A stretch of DNA of 64,000 nucleotides, taken from NCBI GenBank assembly GCA_024336345.1, contig JANFOG010000001.1, forward strand, positions 1,116,001 to 1,180,000, written 5' to 3'. Position 1 is the first letter of the stretch, and every line of letters begins with the position of its first letter. This DNA comes from Mariannaea sp. PMI_226. Its lineage: Eukaryota > Ascomycota > Sordariomycetes > Hypocreales > Nectriaceae. The notes beneath the pieces are model-generated. The model saw only the letters and a list, made by a program, of their open reading frames with translations, did not search any database and was not told the DNA's origin. Position numbers and translations under genes: made by a program. Positions 45,789 to 58,283 of the stretch are shown here, piece after piece.

Positions 45789-48700
45789 TCAGGTTGGCGG
45801 AGTGGTACCGAGCATGCTCGGTACCTGCTTCCGGATAACACCGCGGGCACCACGCTGCTCGACACGAGGGATGCCCTGGATGGCCCGAGGCTCGCGCATG
45901 AGAGCGCGGTCAAGACGAGCCGGGACACGGGTCACAACGGCACGATACTCTCCAGGAAAATGACCCTTGGGAAGAGGCACTGAGGCTGTTCGCCAAATGT
46001 GGTCGGAGGTGTCACCCAGGTAAGGAGGTATCTTGTTAGAGCGTCCAGGTGGACCGTACTGGGAGACGGAAAGAGAAGCACCGTGCGATGCCCGGATTGT
46101 GGAAAGGCGAGAGAAGCCTGTCGACAAAGAAGAGCGGCCACGGGCCTTCTTGGCCATGATAATTTCATCAAATAAGCGAATCAACGGGTCAGTAGCAGGC
46201 TTCATCTCTCTATCATGAATAAACTCATTAAAGCCTAAATTATAACATATTAGAATGGCAAATGAAAAGAATGGCTTAAAAGGGGGGGAGGGGTAGGGGA
46301 ATAGGTCGGTTGGCAATAAAGAAAAGACTTACATTGTGTTTCGCGCATCATTGTCGCATAGTCATGCTGTTCGTACGGAAGGCTCCTTATGAAACCGTCC
46401 ATATCGAAGGCGAACAACTGGCCGTTACTCTTCTGTTGCTTCGACGGTCGTCCCAGATGTTTGCGATACGTGAAGAGCAGAGTCGCAAGACAGCGAACAA
46501 AGGCGGCTCGGACACGGTCTGCATGAAAGGCCTCGGGGCACACAAGCGAAACAAAGCCGAGACATCGGCCATGTGAAGTCGTCTTGCAGCTATTGCACCG
46601 ATAGATTCCGTCTCCCTCGGAATGTTCGTTGCAGATGCTGCATGTCGCATTGGTGTCCCGTGCTGCCCAGTTGAAGCAGTGGCCTTCCACCCAAACGGTT
46701 GTCTCTGTGTTATGTACTGGCTGGATCTGCATGCTAGGCATAATTGTTGAGGCAGCCAAAGTCGACTGTGCATAAGTGGATGGAGCGTAGCCGCCGGCGC
46801 CGTAGCCACCGCCATATCCACCTCCGAATGATGTCTGTGAATCCACTGAGATGGCTGAGATGGAGAGGTTGGCTTGGTGGCCATTGAGGAAAGGGAGGCT
46901 CGGCTTATGATAGGGCTGGTGCTTATCCAGTCCAAAAGAAGAGCTGCGCCGCATCTTCTCGTCGCCGAAATGTCCTGATCGTTTCTCACGAAGCGTCGCC
47001 GTCAAGGCAAAGCCTGAGTCACTTCGGGACACTGGTGTAGTCGGCATTGGAGGGAAGTTCATTGACACTGGTGACACAGAGGACTGAGGGCTCGTCTTGC
47101 CCGACTTACTGGTAGTTGGTCTATCAGACTTGCCGTTATCTGGCTTCGCGGATGCGAAAGCGTTGAAAATTGGCCCCTGGATCTCCGATGGGGGCTCAGG
47201 CTCGCCAAAGCCTGAGGAACTCTGCGATACCCACTTCGCAAGAGTACTACGGGAAGGACACGGTCTGAAGATTGGACCGTTCTCACTGGAGAAGGAGTCA
47301 TACGGGAACGCTTCCATCGCATAAGGTGGGGGGCCTGTCGCGACACCATATCGTAGCTTGTGTGGTGCCGCTACCTGCAGGAGTGACATGAGCTTTCGCC
47401 GGACCTGGCGTGGCAGACGGATTGGTTGCGATGTCGCGTCGATTGTGTCCTTATCAAGATCAACCAGAACATAGTCGTCTTCAGGAAGCTCAATCTTCTC
47501 ATATCGACGCTCTATGCCTACTATGTAAGGACAGGGAGCCTCGAGGGCAGAGAGAAGCCGTGCGGGGAGAACAGGGATAAAGATGCTTGCCCATTTAAGG
47601 GGGTAAAGCAGATTTGCGATAGCATGGCATGCGAGATGCAACATGCTAGTGTGAGATGAGAGAAAGATAATGCGAGATTCAGCCAAGGCATACTCGAACA
47701 AGGCCACAATGTTCTCCAATGATAAACATCTGAAGAGAGCGAACAGATCGATTGACCTAGCTCCAGGTAGCTCGTTATTGGCTTCTTTTCGTGCGTAAAG
47801 TCGCAACTCTCTGACGCCAAGCTCAACCTGGGTTTTGGATCCCAGAGGAGTGAAGGCCTCTGTACATAGATTGACAACGTATCGCTCCAGAGGTTGCCAG
47901 CGACCAACCCTGGGCGAGCTGGGAGGTATCCTCAGGACACTACCATCTGTCATTGGAGTAACGATAGCTTTGAGCCATTCCTTCCAGAATGACATGTTGG
48001 CAGGGTCACGTCCCAATATGCCATAGGCACGAGGCGTCCATAACCCGCTCTCGCCAGTCGTGAGGCCTTCAATTCTCGATGCAGCGCCATGTCTCAAGGG
48101 GCGCAGCATATCAGTCATGAGGGCGATTTTCTCCTCAACCGTGCTGATTTCATCTTCAAGTCTGTCTCGTGCGGGTGAGCCGGATGGGATCGTCGGTAGC
48201 TTCGCAAGTAACTGTGAGAGGTGAGTCCGCTCGCCAGCTAATCGCACTCCCAAGCTTGCAGCAAGCTCTCGCTCCTCGTTAGACATATGCCCCTGTCGCC
48301 ATTCTTCACACTTTTTCTCCACCTCTTCCGCTACATCAGCATGCAGAGCTGTCCAGATAATAATCGTGATTCCGTACAACTTGGAGTTATCGTCCGAAGT
48401 CATTGTGAAACCGTGCCAAGTAGATCGCGGTCGGTCATCCGAAGAGACAATCTGTATATCGTTGGGGAAAGCGAACATTGGCACATAGTCGGGAAACTTG
48501 CCCCGTCGCGAAATCTCGTCGGTGGCATCTTGAGGGGGGTATCTGTCGAGGAGGACTGGCTCGAACCTTCGTTTCAAAGGGTGCATGTCGGGGTCGGTGT
48601 TGAGAGGTTCTGGAGGTGGGATGACAGAATTGTAGTTGCTAAGTCGCTTTGTCGTACGAATCGAAGCTGGTAATAAGGTTAGCTAAGAACACAATCCACG

Positions 48701-49439
48701 CCACAGACAACTGGGAACTGTCAATGGGTTGTCATTGGATGGGAGACTTACAGGCTCGATTTGTAGCCACTCTAGTGCTAGGTTGCTTGCGCACGCTGTT
48801 CATGTCCCTAAAACTCATCTTGCGACGGATACTACCCTTGATGCTTCTGAGTGGACTCAGCCTGCCACTAGGTTCGGCCTCCTCTGCCTTAATTCTCTCA
48901 GCCCGCGGGTTCACCATAGGAGCTCTGGCTTGAACCTTGGCGCCGGCACTGAACGACAGATCCTCAAGAAAGACCTCGCGCTCGGCTGCAAACTTCACAA
49001 GGGCTTTGTCGAAGTCAAAATCGGCTAATGGTCCCGGCTCGGTGAGAGTAACCCCATGGGTGCCGTTGCTGCCGTTGGCACCGTTCGATCCATTGACAGT
49101 CGAGCCATTGGAATTGCCAAAGTTAGGGGCATTCAACGGTCGAATAGTTGCGCTGCTTCGGTTGCTCTGTGTACCATCGTTCTCGTCAAGCGTTGTCTGG
49201 ATGGAGAATCGGTCTGAAACGGAAATCTTGGAGAGTCGATTTGCGGAATAACGTGAATGGCGTACGGAAGCCTTGGACAAAGATCGATTGAGAAAATCTT
49301 CCTCAGGTTCGCCATCTTCAGCTATGGTGGACTCGACAGGGGCATTGGGGGCATTAGGAGGGTAAGTATCATTGTAGGATACTGATTCTATGCCAGCGAT
49401 CCAGAAGTAATCAGCGAGAGGGGTCGACGAGCTCTCCAT
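45789..49439 (-). CDS. DENN-domain protein with C1-type zinc finger
   Basis: Three exons (48752-49439, 46333-48666, 45789-46234); 1155 residues. DENN proteins are guanine-nucleotide exchange factors for Rab GTPases in membrane traffic. Residues 1-230 are disordered and Ser/Asn-rich (MESSSTPLADYFWIAG). The uDENN part begins near residue 257 (LKRRFEPVLLDRYPP; FPDYVPMFAFPNDIQIVS) and includes STWHGFTMTSDDNSKLYG. The core cDENN follows at about 540-620 (SLENIVALFEYALAESRIIF; SMLHLACHAIANLLYPLKW; IPVLPARLLSALEAPCPYI). A C1-type finger lies near residues 890-940 (HCFNWAARDTNATCSIC; YRCNSCKTTSHGRCLG). dDENN-like helices follow, then a short basic tail. The 22-bp perfect palindrome at 45804-45825 encodes VPSMLGT near the C-terminus. 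The upstream 7.8 kb is gene-poor. Confidence 0.93.
45804..45825. repeat. 22-bp perfect palindrome in coding sequence
   Basis: Half-site GGTACCGAGCA is followed directly by its exact reverse complement TGCTCGGTACC. It lies eight codons before the stop of the DENN gene. Confidence 0.95.
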
Positions 49440-51251
49440 GACATGTCAATTGTCGACTATAGGCCGCAAGTCGGCTACGACAAGGTCTCGGCGACAAGTA
49501 ACGCTGGGTTTGGCGAATATGGTTGGGTATTCTGAAGTTCTTCGCAAGGGGATGGTATTTGGGGGGGTCGTAGACCTAATGCGCTGGTGGGCTAATAGCT
49601 AAGATTTTGAGTCAGTTAAAGCACCAGGACAAAGAGGAAACAAATGACGGGGCGCCATATTCCGCCCCAGAGCGAAAGAGATCTTGCAAGTTATAGAACA
49701 GCACAAGATGCTTACCACAAAGTAAACGACCAGTGCAGTGGTGGGTGGATATAGGCGGGATATGAATTGGGTGAGACACTGAGAAGAGCGAGAGAAACCG
49801 AGCCAGTCGCCAGCGCGGGCCGCAAGCGAAGAACGAAGAGCTCGGAAAGGGAAAGGGAAAGAAGAGGAAGAAAAAAAAAAAGTAAAAAAAAGCGAGAGAG
49901 GGAGAGAGAAAGTCAGGATTTGGTGAGAGGAAGGGAAGATGGAGAGAGAGGGGTCTGATTAGGGTTCGGCGATCCAAGCCAACAAGAGTTGAGGCGAAGA
50001 AGGTAGAAAGTCAATAAGTGGTGATGATAGCGGAATGGGGGACGACTGAGATGGACAGTTTCTGGCGAGCGACGAGCGACACGGAGGAACAGGAGAGACG
50101 AGGGTGAATTGTTGTCGATCGGATGTACGTAGTACGGGGTCGCGCTCTGAGGTATTGGTACCTAAGACTATGAAAGAGAGGGGGGCTTCACTTTCCGGCA
50201 CGGGGCACGGTCTTGTACTCTATACATTAGGAGCGCCCCATCCTGACCGACACGAACGACGACCAGGGAGCCCCCGGGGTGTGTATGCTGGATCTATCTG
50301 TAGCGGGGACACGGAGAAAGAAAGTAGGCATGTACTTCGTACGGATACAAGTAGCCGACCGGCAAGAAACTGGCTGAGAAAACCACCAGTGCGTGCAACC
50401 TAACTTTGGGCTGTACTATGTAGGAATAATGGCAAAGACAAGTACAGGATGGTACTATGTACAGTAGTAATACGGAGGGGCATTGGAAGGATCATCTCGC
50501 CATGTCTCTGTCGGTTTGTTCTGTACCACCAGGTCTCATAGTACGTGAGAAAATAGCTATGCGATAGGAGTTGTTGACCGACACGAAAGAGGAAGAATAA
50601 AGAAATATTGAAATAATAACGGGTAAAGATAATAAAATAATAAAAAACGTGCTAGCAAGGGGAGAAAGCTGTCCAGAGTGAGGTAGGTAGACAGGTACTT
50701 CGGACATGTAGGGAGTTCGTGACAAGTACTCCCTACTCCGGACTGAAGTCGGGGTGAAGAAGTCCCTGACTGAAACTTGAAGTTGAGACCGAAAAGAGAG
50801 ACTCAGAATCCAAGCCCATGCAACACTCATCCACCTGCACCCACACACCCACTCAAGTGCGTCTCCAAAACCATTTGCAACCAAGGGTCCTCCTGACAGG
50901 GGGGGAAGACCCGGGGCCCAAGCCGGGGGGGTTACCGGGGGGAGGGGTATACGTACCTGCACCTTGACCTCTGCCAAGTGTTTTTCGTGCCAGGGTCGAC
51001 TTTGTTGCAGAAAAAAAGGATGCATCCATCGCTGGAGAGAAGGACAACGAGGTTCGCATCACGAAGTCCATACATGTCTCTATCATGGCCTACTACCTGG
51101 CCCTGTGGTTTGAAGTTGTTTGAAGTTGCTGCATTCTTCGGCGATCAACCAATTTATCTACTGTAGTTTTTAATATTTGCACGTGTATCCGTAGGTACAG
51201 TACTATTTACCATAGCTTTATTGGCGCGTGAGGGTGCGTGGCATTTGGGGG

Positions 51252-51306
51252 TACCACACTCATTCACACACTCACTCACACACACACGCACTTACACACC
51301 CACACC
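51252..51306. repeat. CA-rich microsatellite
   Basis: Interrupted CACACA/CTCACA units about 1.8 kb upstream of the DENN start codon. Confidence 0.8.
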
Positions 51307-52365
51307 TCCAAGCTGATTCGCCCTCCCTCAGGCACGCACACAAACAACACATACAGAACGTAGCACACTCACACCATATTAGTATGAAGCTCAGGAGTAG
51401 TAGACATACGCATCGCCTTCATACCACATAGTACGCACGTAGTCCTTTCAAGTGCCCCCCCCGAAAGCAATCACGCCACCTTCTCATGTTGGCTGACTCT
51501 GGCGGACCATCATTGTGTTTTCTGAAATACCTACTACCCTATGTACTGGAAATCGGGCGCTCGCGCTGTGCTAGCTAAATACCGTTCTGCTTACCTCATA
51601 CACTGTAAGAAGCTATCAAACCTGGGACCTGAGACGCGACATGCGCCGCATGGGCCACTTGTTGTTCCTACGTTAGTGCCGTCGGGCGCCACAAGAGGGA
51701 ATTGGACTGGAGCTGAGTTGTGAAGTGGTTGAGAAATGAATTACCTGACAGTCACATATTACTTAATTCATGAGAAACCTACAAAACCTACGTACTTTAA
51801 GGTAGTTATGAGAACAATACGGCTGGTTATGTAAAGTACCTAGGTAGGTGGTTACTGTGCAGGACCTACAGTAGTGTGTAATAGGCATCCGTGTCTGTGT
51901 CAGCGCGCACTGCAGAAACCCAAGTTGGCGGATGGGAGAAAATGGCTCCCGAAGACCTAACGAGGGCACGGTCATCGAGCTGAGGTGGAAAAGGAGGCAA
52001 CGTCGATGAACAAGGAAGTTAACGGGCTGCGCCTTTCAAACGTCAGATGATCGATCGCCCTGAATCGCAAAACGGAAACGAGGAAAAAGAAAAGAAAGGT
52101 TTCTGGAAGTGACGCTGTCATTGGATTTTTGGGGTTGTGATCCATACTTACAGTAGGTAGTCTGTACAATTCCAAAACAGGTAGGTAGTCCTACGAAGTG
52201 CTGGAAGGTCGAGAAGACAGTTTATAAGGTCATTAGTGACGTATTGCCTTAGGCTGGTAGGTACCTTGCTTTTTGTATTTGGGTACTGTGTACAGATTAG
52301 GTAGATTTTGGCACACAACGCAAGTAATTAGACACGGCATCGATAGAATAATTACCTACTTTAGG

Positions 52366-52374
52366 TACGGAGTA
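52366..52374. repeat. TACGGAGTA word
   Basis: Intergenic copy of the recurrent 9-mer, immediately after a TTTAGG unit. Confidence 0.7.
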
Positions 52375-52430
52375 TTATGTTACTTAGTCCCTTGCTCCCT
52401 TGCACCCTGCCTACATCTACATAGTACATA

Positions 52431-52452
52431 CTGCGACTGCGACTGCGACTGC
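52431..52452. repeat. (CTGCGA)n short tandem repeat
   Basis: Three full CTGCGA hexamers plus a partial unit, followed by CTGCACA variants. Confidence 0.85.
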
Positions 52453-54779
52453 ACACTGCACACGGCACACTGCATGTGCGAATGCAATAACTCTACCTGC
52501 GCACAAGTCTTCGATTTCATCTGTCAAGATATGGGTGTCTAATACCAGCAGGGGACCAGCATCTGCACAGAGCGATATGTGGGTCATGAGGTATAATAAT
52601 AAACAAATACCTGCCTACTATGCTATGTATGTACGTATGCAAAGCAAACCGGAAACTGATTGAGAAAATGACATCCATCTTCTGTGATGCGTTCAATCAT
52701 TCATTCATTCTGACCTGCTCGGCTAAATGGGAGCAGCGTCCGTCCAACCGCTAAATGCCTTGTTATCAACTTACCGCAAGACAGGTCGCTATTAATATAT
52801 GATAGTTAACTAATTAGATGCAACTACCTCGTTCCCTGCAGATACTTTTTTAAAGGGGGGGGATAAGAATAAAAAATAGAAGATGCCTCTAGTCGCTAGT
52901 CTCTCTCCCCTTTTTTCCCCCATCAGCAACTTCATCCATCCACGAGGCTTTCCGATACGGAATCGCTTATTGTCTCGGATCCTGATGAAGCTACGCCCCA
53001 GCACAGATTAGAAGGTAATTAATAAAGTTACGTCCGTATTCCGATTGTGAACAACTCAATCTTGAACGCCCATCAGCACGACTTAAAACAAGTTGCAGCA
53101 GCAGATGCAGTAGTAGTAACAAGGCCCCCCCCCCAATAAAAAAAATACATGGGCCGACTAGGCTAAATATCCACACCACATCACCAGCTGGCACAGCACA
53201 TGGCCAGCAACAACTCATCACCCTTCATTAGTCCTGACGAAGTTTGAAAAAAGGCAGACCTCCACCAGAGTGAAGGGCTCGATCGAGCCATTCCCATTCA
53301 TCCATTCGTCCATGGATCCATACATCTCCTCCTAACCCAGACCCAAAGCGGACGATGACATTCACGACCATCCAACACAGGTCGCCAGCTCAAGGTCCCA
53401 GAGAAAATTCCGATTGGTGCTGGTCAGGCGCCTTGGGCTGCCAGCTGTGCCAAACTGGGCATCCACACTCCATGCAAGCATCATGGTCAAAAGCTGCTCT
53501 TCCGACCCATTCTCACCGTTCTCATGCATGACTTCCTGCAGAACGTCACCCCAAAACTATTTTCTTATTAGGACTATCCTGGGGAGGTGCAGGATCGTCT
53601 CTCTTCTTGCCAATACTTGCTTTTTGTGATTCTCGCAATCTTGTCACTCTTTGCATGTGCCCTAGTTCGCCAGGTGGTAGCTGTTTTGTTGTGCTTATTT
53701 GTTCCTCTTTTCTTTTTCTGGCTCTCTCATGCACACGAGTAATATTAGCTATGTCTCAAGATCGAGAAAGCTCTGAGCTAACTACTTAGTGAGGAACCGC
53801 CTACGTCAAAATCACTCACTACCAGGCTTTCCCCATTTACACGCTCGGAGCCCCCTACTCCACACCAAGACACACGCTACGGCAGACAGACTAGCTGTAG
53901 TCAGTTCTTGTGAGCTAGAATTGGACAATTGACGGTCAAAATTAACGACAAAAAGAATCCACTATTATGCCAAGTGTTATACACCAGGAGTAATGTATTA
54001 GAACAGAGTTGCCACGCCTGAAATCCATGGGCAAAGGATACGTCACTTTCATGGCACCCAGTATCTCAAACCTAATGCTTCGTAACGCTACATACATGGC
54101 AATATCTGTATTATTCTCAAGATACAGCATCGACGCTGATTTCTCACAATACATGGGGCATATCGAGTCTATGTAGCGTGCATCTTTGAAGAGGCACCAG
54201 CAGTTAACTTCTGCATGCGTGAATAAGCTAACGTTACAGAGCAGCCTGCTTATACAGAGCTCACAAGAGTCAAGTAGGTAGTAACGTAGGCAATGGTATT
54301 TCCTTATTGTATGCTTCTTCATTGATATCCGAAGTTAAGAAGTGGGCTTAGTTGGTGACATGACACATAAAGTACTGGTACTATGTAGATGATGGGATGC
54401 CATTTGTTGAATTGGGGCACATCAGGCAATTCATAGATACTACATACCTCCATCAGTACCTCTGGTACCTAGGTACCTACTCTACTTATGGTACATATCC
54501 TTGAGTAAGGTACCTACATATGTAGGAGCTTCCTTAAAACACGGGCGGGTACGGTACTCGGAGGTGGCAGGTACCTCAATACTTGCCTCAGGGAACAGCA
54601 TACGGCTCGACCCAAGGGAAAGGAAAGGGCTTACCAAGTGACGACTCCAACTACTCTGCCTCATCAACACACGGACTGGTCATCCACATCCTCGTCACGG
54701 AACATAAGCTGGTTTCGTTTCTACAAAGTACACTTGGATGTTGGGGCTCTTCTCCTGAATCTCCCCTTCATTGCATGCA

Positions 54780-55676
54780 ATGAACTCACTACCGCCCGGA
54801 ACAGAAAGTCGCCATGCGCACCGTCCACCCCTCCCCTCCCTCACCGCACCCACCCGTTTCGCCCAGGGGCTGAGCTGCGCCATTAGCTCTACGGCGTCTA
54901 CATACCCCTGGTGCCTGGTGGCCATACGAAAGCACAAGCCAGGCCGCCCCCAGATGCAGGTACAGGCGCTATTACAAGGCGAAACCAACTCGTTTTGTGC
55001 GCTGTCGACTTCGCCTCCGGCCTCCGCCTTGGGTCGTGAACGGCGATGTTCTGCTTCAAGCACGATTCCAGACACGGGCACTATTTTTTTGATAGTTATC
55101 TGGCTTGTGATGGCTAGCCATTTTTGCTTTCTCATACTCTTAGAGAGGGGTCGCCTTAAATTTCTCCTGGCACCCGACTTTTCGGTCTGTCGTAAAGGTA
55201 TCAGGGTTCAAGGATCCTTCAACCTGTATCCAGGCTCTTGTGGCTCCTCAACCCGCATTCCACAGGTCGCAACATGGTATCCCTGTACACACTGCTATCC
55301 AGAAGCAAGGAAGCCGAATTCGTACTCGAGGTTTGTGTCAAAGAGTCGCTCACTTCGTCCCGTCGGTGCGAACTACAATGCTGCCGTGAGGATCTACTGG
55401 ATAAGGATGAGGCAGAGCTCAATTAGGCCGAACCATGGATCCGTATTGTTTGGCTGGCCTTCCCAAATAAGAGATTGTCCGTGCCTGTGCTGCAGATACT
55501 TGCACAACCAACGACACCTGCGTCCACAACGACATACGCAAGCATCCATGACTGTCAGCAACGCATTGCGCGTTTTCAATCTTTCGAGGGGTCTATTCGT
55601 TGCCTGCGACGAGTTGTCATTTTTCTTAAAGTTGCACGCTTTGCTGAGTATGCGCAAAGTTAGCTACGCACTGTGA
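54780..55676 (+). other. Unsupported 298-codon ORF in gene-poor block
   Basis: An ATG-initiated frame of 298 codons. The translation is rich in Ser, Arg, Cys and Leu, with one hydrophobic stretch (IFLIVIWLVMASHFCFLILL). It has no domain I recognise and no coding-like codon pattern by eye. Its length is unusual for chance at this base composition, yet the residue make-up looks like non-coding translation. Listed as an open question, not as a gene. Confidence 0.15.
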
Positions 55677-57254
55677 CTACCTTTGTACGATGGCCCTCAC
55701 TTGTCGGGAAAACAGAGTGTATTGAGCCCCAAAACTTGCTGGGTTTCTGCTTCGCACCGCAGACCTGGTTTCCCCCTCTGCATTCGGGGACCGCTCATGC
55801 ACTACAACACGTTGCCATCCCCATCATGGCACGTAAGTTACATACATACAGTAGTACATACGCGTCAAGTAAGGTATCATGGGAAGAACTGCAGATGGGG
55901 ACATGCCGGCATGGAGGAAGAACAGGCCGCCTCGTTTCCAGCCTTTTAACCCCCAAAAACAGCAGGGTCACAGCTCGTGATCTGCCACTATCCTGACCGG
56001 ACGCCGTTTATCTCGTTTCAGGTCAACTCCACGTTGGACCGTGTGTGACCATTGTGACAATGTGGGCATTCCCAAGTAAGCACCAGTTCAACAACGCAGT
56101 ACTCTGCACTGGTGTAACCTGTTGGCTAGTCCAGGCCTGCGGTAAACTGCTGTAATAACTTTGTCTTTCAATAGTGCAAAGATGCAACTGATGATGCGGC
56201 GCTCGGCCTAGGATCGAGCTGGAACTAGACAAAATGTTTCACTTAAACGATGTTGCCCATCGTCGTTGAGAAATTAGCTCCTGGTCTTGTACGAATTGTA
56301 CCGACATCTCTTTTAAAAAGCAGACAATCCATGAACCAACCTCCTTTAGGCACCCCTGCCCGTCGCATGGTGGCCAGTTTCGGAAGCCGGCCCATGAGAC
56401 CCTTATTATAGCATCCGCAACTTCTACTTACCATGTTGGCACTCCCATTGCCAATGCGCCATTCGGCAATGTTAGACTACCTAAGTTATGCAGTTTCCAT
56501 CATCACACTCTCGGCACAGCCTTGCGCGGTGTCCTCTCTCCTCACATCTAAACCATTGACTCCAGATCTTGATGTTTAGGAAGAATTACTCTACCTAGTC
56601 GCACGTTTATGGTAAGTGGTGGGGAAGCAAGACAATTGCGCAAGACAAAATTCCAAAAGAAAAACTAGTCACACAAATATAGATATTTGGTGCTGCCCCG
56701 GCAAGTGTTCGAAGTACAACCTAGTGGCGGCGGCCTGTCATAGATCTCACGTTGTTCTGGTGTGCGCCACTGAACTTGGAATCAACCCAGAGGCACCTCA
56801 CCCAGGGAACCTTGTCTCAGGAGAAAGACATCAAAACGCCCCCCGTGTCTTACCGGATCTATATAATACACATTGTGCACACCGCTAGTGGCCACACTCA
56901 TTCCAATAACTGCCAGACTGATGGACGGCTTGTATCTTTCAAGTTCGAGACACAATCATTGGATACCAAGACAACGCCGAGAGTACTGTGGTTTTTCTTG
57001 GGCCCAGGTAGGAGCATATATACATACACACAGGTTGCTCCCTTGCATCAAATTGTAAATGCCACGTCCACAGCCACCGGCAGGGGGTGGGGGTTGAGAA
57101 GCGGATCGAGACATTGTCTGGCTCCCTGGTTACTCTCTCGCCAATCTCACCGGGCCAGCAAGACGGCCATATCACGGTCGTTTGAATCGTCGGCGAAATC
57201 GAACGGGCTGAAGCCTCCGGTCACACCGCATGTTTTCCCACCACTTTAGGATTT

Positions 57255-58283
57255 TCAGCGAGGCACCCTAGTCCCAAGCTTGCCGGTTGACAGAAATCCC
57301 CTGTTGCCCATCTCCCCCCTCCATCCAATACCAAGTGAGCCAAAGATGATTCGGCCGTCTGATGTCATGTCGATGGCGGACTCGCCACCCGTCTCCTGGA
57401 GAACAAAGCACACCTGCTCTACTTCTGATGGATGCAGAACGGGCTTCGTGCTTCCACTGGCCTCCCAATTGCAGTCCCGGTAACTCAGCCCACTCTCTGT
57501 TTCCAATACGACTTTCTCAAGCTGCACTACATCCTCACTGCAATTCTCCAATTGAGCTTCGAGTACCCAGCGCCGTCTCTTTTGTACATCGGGGTCCAAA
57601 GCTCCAACTTTGGTTCGTACAATCAAGGAGGCTTTGCAAATAAACTGGTAAAGCTTGCGGAAGGTCCTCGTTCGGCCGCTTGTCTCCGTGGCTTCGTAAT
57701 AACTGACTGTCACTGCGAGGACGTGATTTCCCTCTTCCTTGAGATCAAATGCCACCACTTTCTGTAGCGTGTCGCCAGAGTCCAGGTCTGCCTCAGGAGT
57801 ACCTCCTGATGCCGATGAACCGAGTTCCAAGCGCTGGACAGCTCCCAATCCTGGGGTCTTCATCTCTGCTTCGATGCGTACATCGCGGATTTTCTTGGCA
57901 GAGTCCGGAGGGAGATCGTTGTTAGCACACAGCGTGCAGCTAAACGTTTCCCCTACGTATGCGGAGCCAAATGATATGGGGAGGTTGACGATGGGACTCA
58001 GGAGGAAAGGCGAGGGGTTGGTATCGGCTTTCGTGTGATAAGCCAGCGATGCCGGTACAGACGCAGGCTTGATGGTCGCTCCGACGGACTGAGGGGGGTC
58101 TATTGGATGTTGGGTGACAAGGGCGGGGTGAGAAAGCCTGTACTCAATTGTTAGGACTAGTTATTGAGGCCACGAGGATGCCTGGCTGTATCGCATGAAC
58201 TGTAAAGCTTACCGGAGGACTTTGAGGGAGATGGAATGGGGTTCCTTGACTGGATCATGGGAAGGGTAGCGTTGGTGGCTCAT
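57255..58283 (-). CDS. TRAPP complex subunit 13 homologue (DUF974)
   Basis: Two exons (58213-58283, 57255-58137), 75-nt intron; 317 residues. TRAPPC13 is an accessory subunit of metazoan and filamentous-fungal TRAPP-III, a Rab1/Ypt1 exchange factor acting in ER-Golgi traffic and autophagy. The N-terminus MSHQRYPSHDPVKEPHSISL leads into KVLRLSHPALVTQHP at the splice junction. Family features are the beta-sandwich segment FGSAYVGETFSCTLCANND, KIRDVRIEAEMKTPG, a middle region with FRKLYQFICKASLIVRTKV and EAQLENCSEDVVQLEKVVL, and the C-terminal GSLGIGWRGEMGNRGFLST, where the protein ends shortly after, as relatives do. Together with the DENN protein it is one of two Rab-exchange-linked genes here, separated by the gene-poor block; no functional coupling is implied. 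Confidence 0.92.

Larger units (their letters stand above)
49440..57254. other. 7.8 kb gene-poor region upstream of the DENN gene
   Basis: No domain-bearing frame. The first kilobase is the likely DENN promoter and leader (purine-rich, 49840-49960). Further on are CA-rich and CTGCGA repeats, many AGGTACCT-like words, and one TACGGAGTA (52366-52374). The longest frame, 54780-55676 (+), is a possible but weak protein candidate. No mobile-element protein or terminal repeat was seen. Confidence 0.55.

Noticed and set aside
45789..45845. tRNA-like fold around the GGTACCGAGCATGCTCGGTACC element
   Set aside because: There is no acceptor/T-arm arrangement and no B box; it is a simple palindrome inside the DENN coding sequence.
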